From: Myxococcales bacterium
GTDB taxonomy: Bacteria; Myxococcota_A; Bradymonadia; Bradymonadales; GCA-2716585
Assembly: GCA_002716585.1 (NCBI GenBank)
Contig: PBBL01000057.1
Location: 1 to 64,000, forward strand
Reading direction: 5' to 3'
Length of the DNA: 64,000 nt
Shown here: positions 61,783 through 64,000 of the stretch, piece after piece
How positions within the stretch are numbered: position 1 is the first letter of the stretch
How the letters are laid out: every line of letters begins with the position of its first letter
Program-made: the position numbers and the translations under genes
The notes under the pieces: generated by a model
Seen by the model: only the letters and a program-made list of their open reading frames with translations
Told to the model about the DNA's origin: nothing
Database searches by the model: none

Positions 61783-64000
61783 CTACTCCTCGACGGAGAG
61801 GGTGTAGGCGCCAGTGGCCCCGCGGTAGCCGTACACCTCGACGAAGCCGGTGCCGGTGCCGGTGACCTTCTCGACGTCCTCGGTGGACTGGCTGATGTCG
61901 AGCTGGTTGCCCTCCGCGTCGTAGGCGCGGAGGTCGAGGTCGCCCGCGGCGTGGCTGAAGGCGAGCGACACGGTCCAGCCGCCAGACAGCTCCACCTTGA
62001 ACCAGTCGGCGTCGCTGCCGCAGAGGGCGCCAGACAGCTCCGCGCCAGGCTCCAGAGAGCCCGCCGAGGCCTGGTTGTTGTTGGGCTCGGCGGCCTCCTC
62101 GGCGCACTGCGCGACCTCCCCGGCGTCGGTGACGCTGAGGTTGACAGTGACGTCGTTGGCGGCGCCGGAGTAGCCGTACACCTTGAGGAAGTGGAGGCCG
62201 GAGGTGGCCGCCGTCCAGGTGATGGACTCCATGTCGCTGGTGCTCGTGGAGGAGCGCAGCTTCTTGCCCTCGGCGTCGTGGAAGGAGATGTCGATGTCGC
62301 CCAGGCCGTGGTCGAAGGTGACGACCGCCTCGATCTTCTGACCCTCGGTCAGCTCCACCCCGAACCAGGATTCACGGCCGGAGCAGACCGCGCCGGTGAC
62401 CTCGGCGGCGTCAAGCGCCGTCGCGCCGTCGCGGACGGTGGCGCCGAGGCAGGTGTCGTTGGGGTCGGGCTCGGGGATCGCCACCTCGGTGCAGGTGCCG
62501 TCCACCGCGTTGCACTGGAAGCCCTCGCCGCAGCCATCCGGGTCGGGGTTGCACACCACAGGGGCGTTGACCCGAACGTCGAGCATGGTGTCGAGGACGT
62601 CGGTGTAGAGGAAGGGGTTCTCGCTGGGGGCGTAGCGACCCCAGTAGACGCTCTCCACGTAGCGCTCCCAGGAGCCGTGGCGACGCCAGGCCGTGCTGTC
62701 GCTGGGGCGGTCCTCGTTGGCGTAGGGGACCCAGGCGAAATCCGGGTGGTCCTCGGTGGAGCCGTTGGTCCACTCGCCGCGGACGACGTCGCCGCTGTCG
62801 TTGACGACCAGGTTGTAGGTGTAGTCCTTGGTGAACCCACGCGGGTCCTGACCGGGGGTGTCGAGGTGCCAGGCGTCCACGCCGTCGGTGGCGCACCGGA
62901 GCGCGGTCGCGACGCGGTGGGCGCGGCGCTCACCCCACAGGGTGTAGCCCGCCTCCTGCAGCTTGGTGACGTCCTCGGACTTGACCGCCTCCAGCCCCGA
63001 GACCTTGGACCACTCGGCGAACGCGCCCTTGGAGGAGCGGATCCGATCCACGATCGCCTGGGCGGCGGCCTCGCTGGCGCCCGCCGCGACCAGCTCCTCG
63101 GTGGTGGCCTTGTTGAGGCCCTTCGTCCCCTCGTCGAGGGTCTCGACCTCACCGATGTCCGCCTCGTAGGCGTAGCAGGGGTAGTTCCAGACCTGATCGC
63201 CCGCCGTGAGGTCGAAGACGATGGGGAACTTCTCGGTGCCGATGTAGAAGCTGATCAGCCGGTGGAAGACGTCCGGGTGGATGTCCTGGTAGGAGCCGCC
63301 GCGGTCGTCGTCGTCGCCGTAGTAGCGCTGCCCGTAGAAGTGGCTGCGGGTGCCGTAGTAGGCCGAGGCCGCCAGCGCCTTGAGGTCGCCGGTGTCCATG
63401 TCCACGTTGAGCGTGCCCTCGCCGCCGGCGACGATGTTCGCCAGGTCGAGCTGCAGGGTCACGGGCTCGCGGGGCTCGTGGGTGAGGATCGCCGCCGCGG
63501 ACCAGCCGTTGCACTTACCCCACCAGCCGCCGCCAGCCGGGTTGTACTGCTTGGTCATCTCCCAGATGAGCGCCTCGAAGGGGCGATCGACCTTGGTCGC
63601 CAGCAGGTAGAGGCCGAACTTCTCCAGGGGGCCGAAGTTGGCGGCGTCGTCGAGGTTCATGCGCCCGTCCTTGAGCTGGGCGATGACGCCGTTCTCAGGA
63701 TCCTCGAAGTGGGTGCGGATCTTCTCGGCGACCTCGTTCTTCTTGTCCCAGTACTCGGTGACCTTCTCCTTGCGCTCGGGGGCGTCGCGATCCATGTCGA
63801 GGATCTCATCGAGGAGGTTGTCGATGGCGGTGAGGTCCTCGCGGATCTCCGCCTTGATCGAGGTGCCCGGGCCGGTCTCCACCAGGCGACGGCCGCCGCC
63901 GCTCCAGCCGAACGCGGTCCCGGCCTGCTTGAGCGGGTACCAGTAGCCGGCCCAGGGGGTCTGGCTGTCGGGGGTGCGGCTCAAGTCGGTGCCCGCCTCG
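61783..64000 (-). CDS. Secreted transglutaminase-elicitor-like protein with HhH insert and PPC repeats (N-terminus outside window)
   Basis: At least 738 residues, open to the window end. The first half matches the transglutaminase-elicitor family: GGGWWGKCNGWSAAAILTHEP holds the expected catalytic Cys, DIHPDVFHRLISFYIG a His, and FDLTAGDQVWNYPCYAY the Asp region. Between this and the completion of the fold lies a ComEA-like helix-hairpin-helix segment (LNKATTEELVAAGASEAAAQ.., coordinates about 62945-63120). A Cys-rich spacer follows, then two PPC-type beta domains (ESWFGVELTEGQ.., ADWFKVELSGGW..) that end the protein. Probably exported, but the signal peptide is off-window. It may cross-link or deamidate proteins. 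Confidence 0.75.
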   Translation of the reverse strand, partial: EAGTDLSRTPDSQTPWAGYWYPLKQAGTAFGWSGGGRRLVETGPGTSIKAEIREDLTAIDNLLDEILDMDRDAPERKEKVTEYWDKKNEVAEKIRTHFEDPENGVIAQLKDGRMNLDDAANFGPLEKFGLYLLATKVDRPFEALIWEMTKQYNPAGGGWWGKCNGWSAAAILTHEPREPVTLQLDLANIVAGGEGTLNVDMDTGDLKALAASAYYGTRSHFYGQRYYGDDDDRGGSYQDIHPDVFHRLISFYIGTEKFPIVFDLTAGDQVWNYPCYAYEADIGEVETLDEGTKGLNKATTEELVAAGASEAAAQAIVDRIRSSKGAFAEWSKVSGLEAVKSEDVTKLQEAGYTLWGERRAHRVATALRCATDGVDAWHLDTPGQDPRGFTKDYTYNLVVNDSGDVVRGEWTNGSTEDHPDFAWVPYANEDRPSDSTAWRRHGSWERYVESVYWGRYAPSENPFLYTDVLDTMLDVRVNAPVVCNPDPDGCGEGFQCNAVDGTCTEVAIPEPDPNDTCLGATVRDGATALDAAEVTGAVCSGRESWFGVELTEGQKIEAVVTFDHGLGDIDISFHDAEGKKLRSSTSTSDMESITWTAATSGLHFLKVYGYSGAANDVTVNLSVTDAGEVAQCAEEAAEPNNNQASAGSLEPGAELSGALCGSDADWFKVELSGGWTVSLAFSHAAGDLDLRAYDAEGNQLDISQSTEDVEKVTGTGTGFVEVYGYRGATGAYTLSVEE

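Overview
The window is very GC-rich, densely coded DNA that looks like a chromosomal segment of a deltaproteobacterial-type organism (Myxococcota, Bradymonadota or a relative). This is an inference. It rests on the many Ser/Thr protein kinases fused to TPR, Sel1 or P-loop-like modules, FHA-domain proteins, a PP2C phosphatase, an FHA-type sigma-54 activator, DUF4388/Roadblock proteins, Asp/Ser-rich lipoproteins, a myxosortase-like (MYXO-CTERM-like) C-terminal anchor, a five-helix cytochrome b558-type succinate dehydrogenase and a class I lysyl-tRNA synthetase. I see no rRNA, tRNA, CRISPR array, insertion sequence or prophage; this is mostly core genome with lineage-specific regulators.

Layout. 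1-3830 (minus): 5' end of prs, a terminator, then sdhC-sdhA-sdhB (transcribed in that order). 4073-8477 (minus): degenerate RlaP-type nucleotidyltransferase, cupin, FxsA, a secreted metalloprotease-like protein with a surface-anchor tail, and an exported protein. 8696-12137: an orphan TaqI/Eco57I-like adenine methyltransferase converging on cysS. 12459-15941 (plus): FHA-TPR membrane protein and hflX, which appears to start at ATC. 15964-20138 (minus): zinc-ribbon/Sel1 kinase and two Roadblock-type proteins, one with receiver-like and DUF4388 domains. 20354-25240 (plus): a compact five-gene unit of MoxR ATPase, CoxE-like VWA protein, FGE-domain lipoprotein, LRR-FHA protein and zinc-ribbon membrane protein, followed by a B12-binding-type radical SAM enzyme. 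26890-32158 (plus): two PilT-type ATPases, one on a HEAT-repeat stalk and one on a long Ser/Arg repeat tail. 32164-35119: tatD, a metallophosphoesterase (minus), uppS and a GNAT acetyltransferase. 35124-40125 (minus): murA, DUF547 lipoprotein, DUF3467 protein and a kinase-TPR protein, translationally coupled at their junctions. 40452-48394 (minus): an Arg/Gly/acidic low-complexity protein, an unknown protein, a contractile-injection-baseplate-like protein, a large lipoprotein, a membrane PP2C phosphatase and a membrane protein. 48717-50051: LolC/E-type permease. 50059-55820 (minus): a 1124-residue kinase with a decayed P-loop module, an unknown protein and a FHA sigma-54 activator. 56031-61676: EpmA/GenX-like LysRS paralogue, nth, nhaA (minus), class I lysyl-tRNA synthetase and a small ORF. 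A perfect bidirectional terminator precedes a partial secreted transglutaminase-elicitor-like protein (minus) that runs off the end.

How they work together. Housekeeping functions (succinate oxidation, aminoacylation, peptidoglycan and undecaprenyl synthesis, DNA repair, Na+/H+ balance) alternate with signalling modules. The clearest functional coupling is the kinase operon with murA, whose catalytic Cys is replaced by Asp. The MoxR/VWA/FGE/LRR-FHA operon and the paired unusual PilT ATPases are the best candidates for undescribed systems. Several convergent gene pairs abut within 3-22 bp, leaving almost no room for intrinsic terminators. Start positions were chosen by ribosome-binding sites, overlaps and family alignment from memory; no database search was possible.
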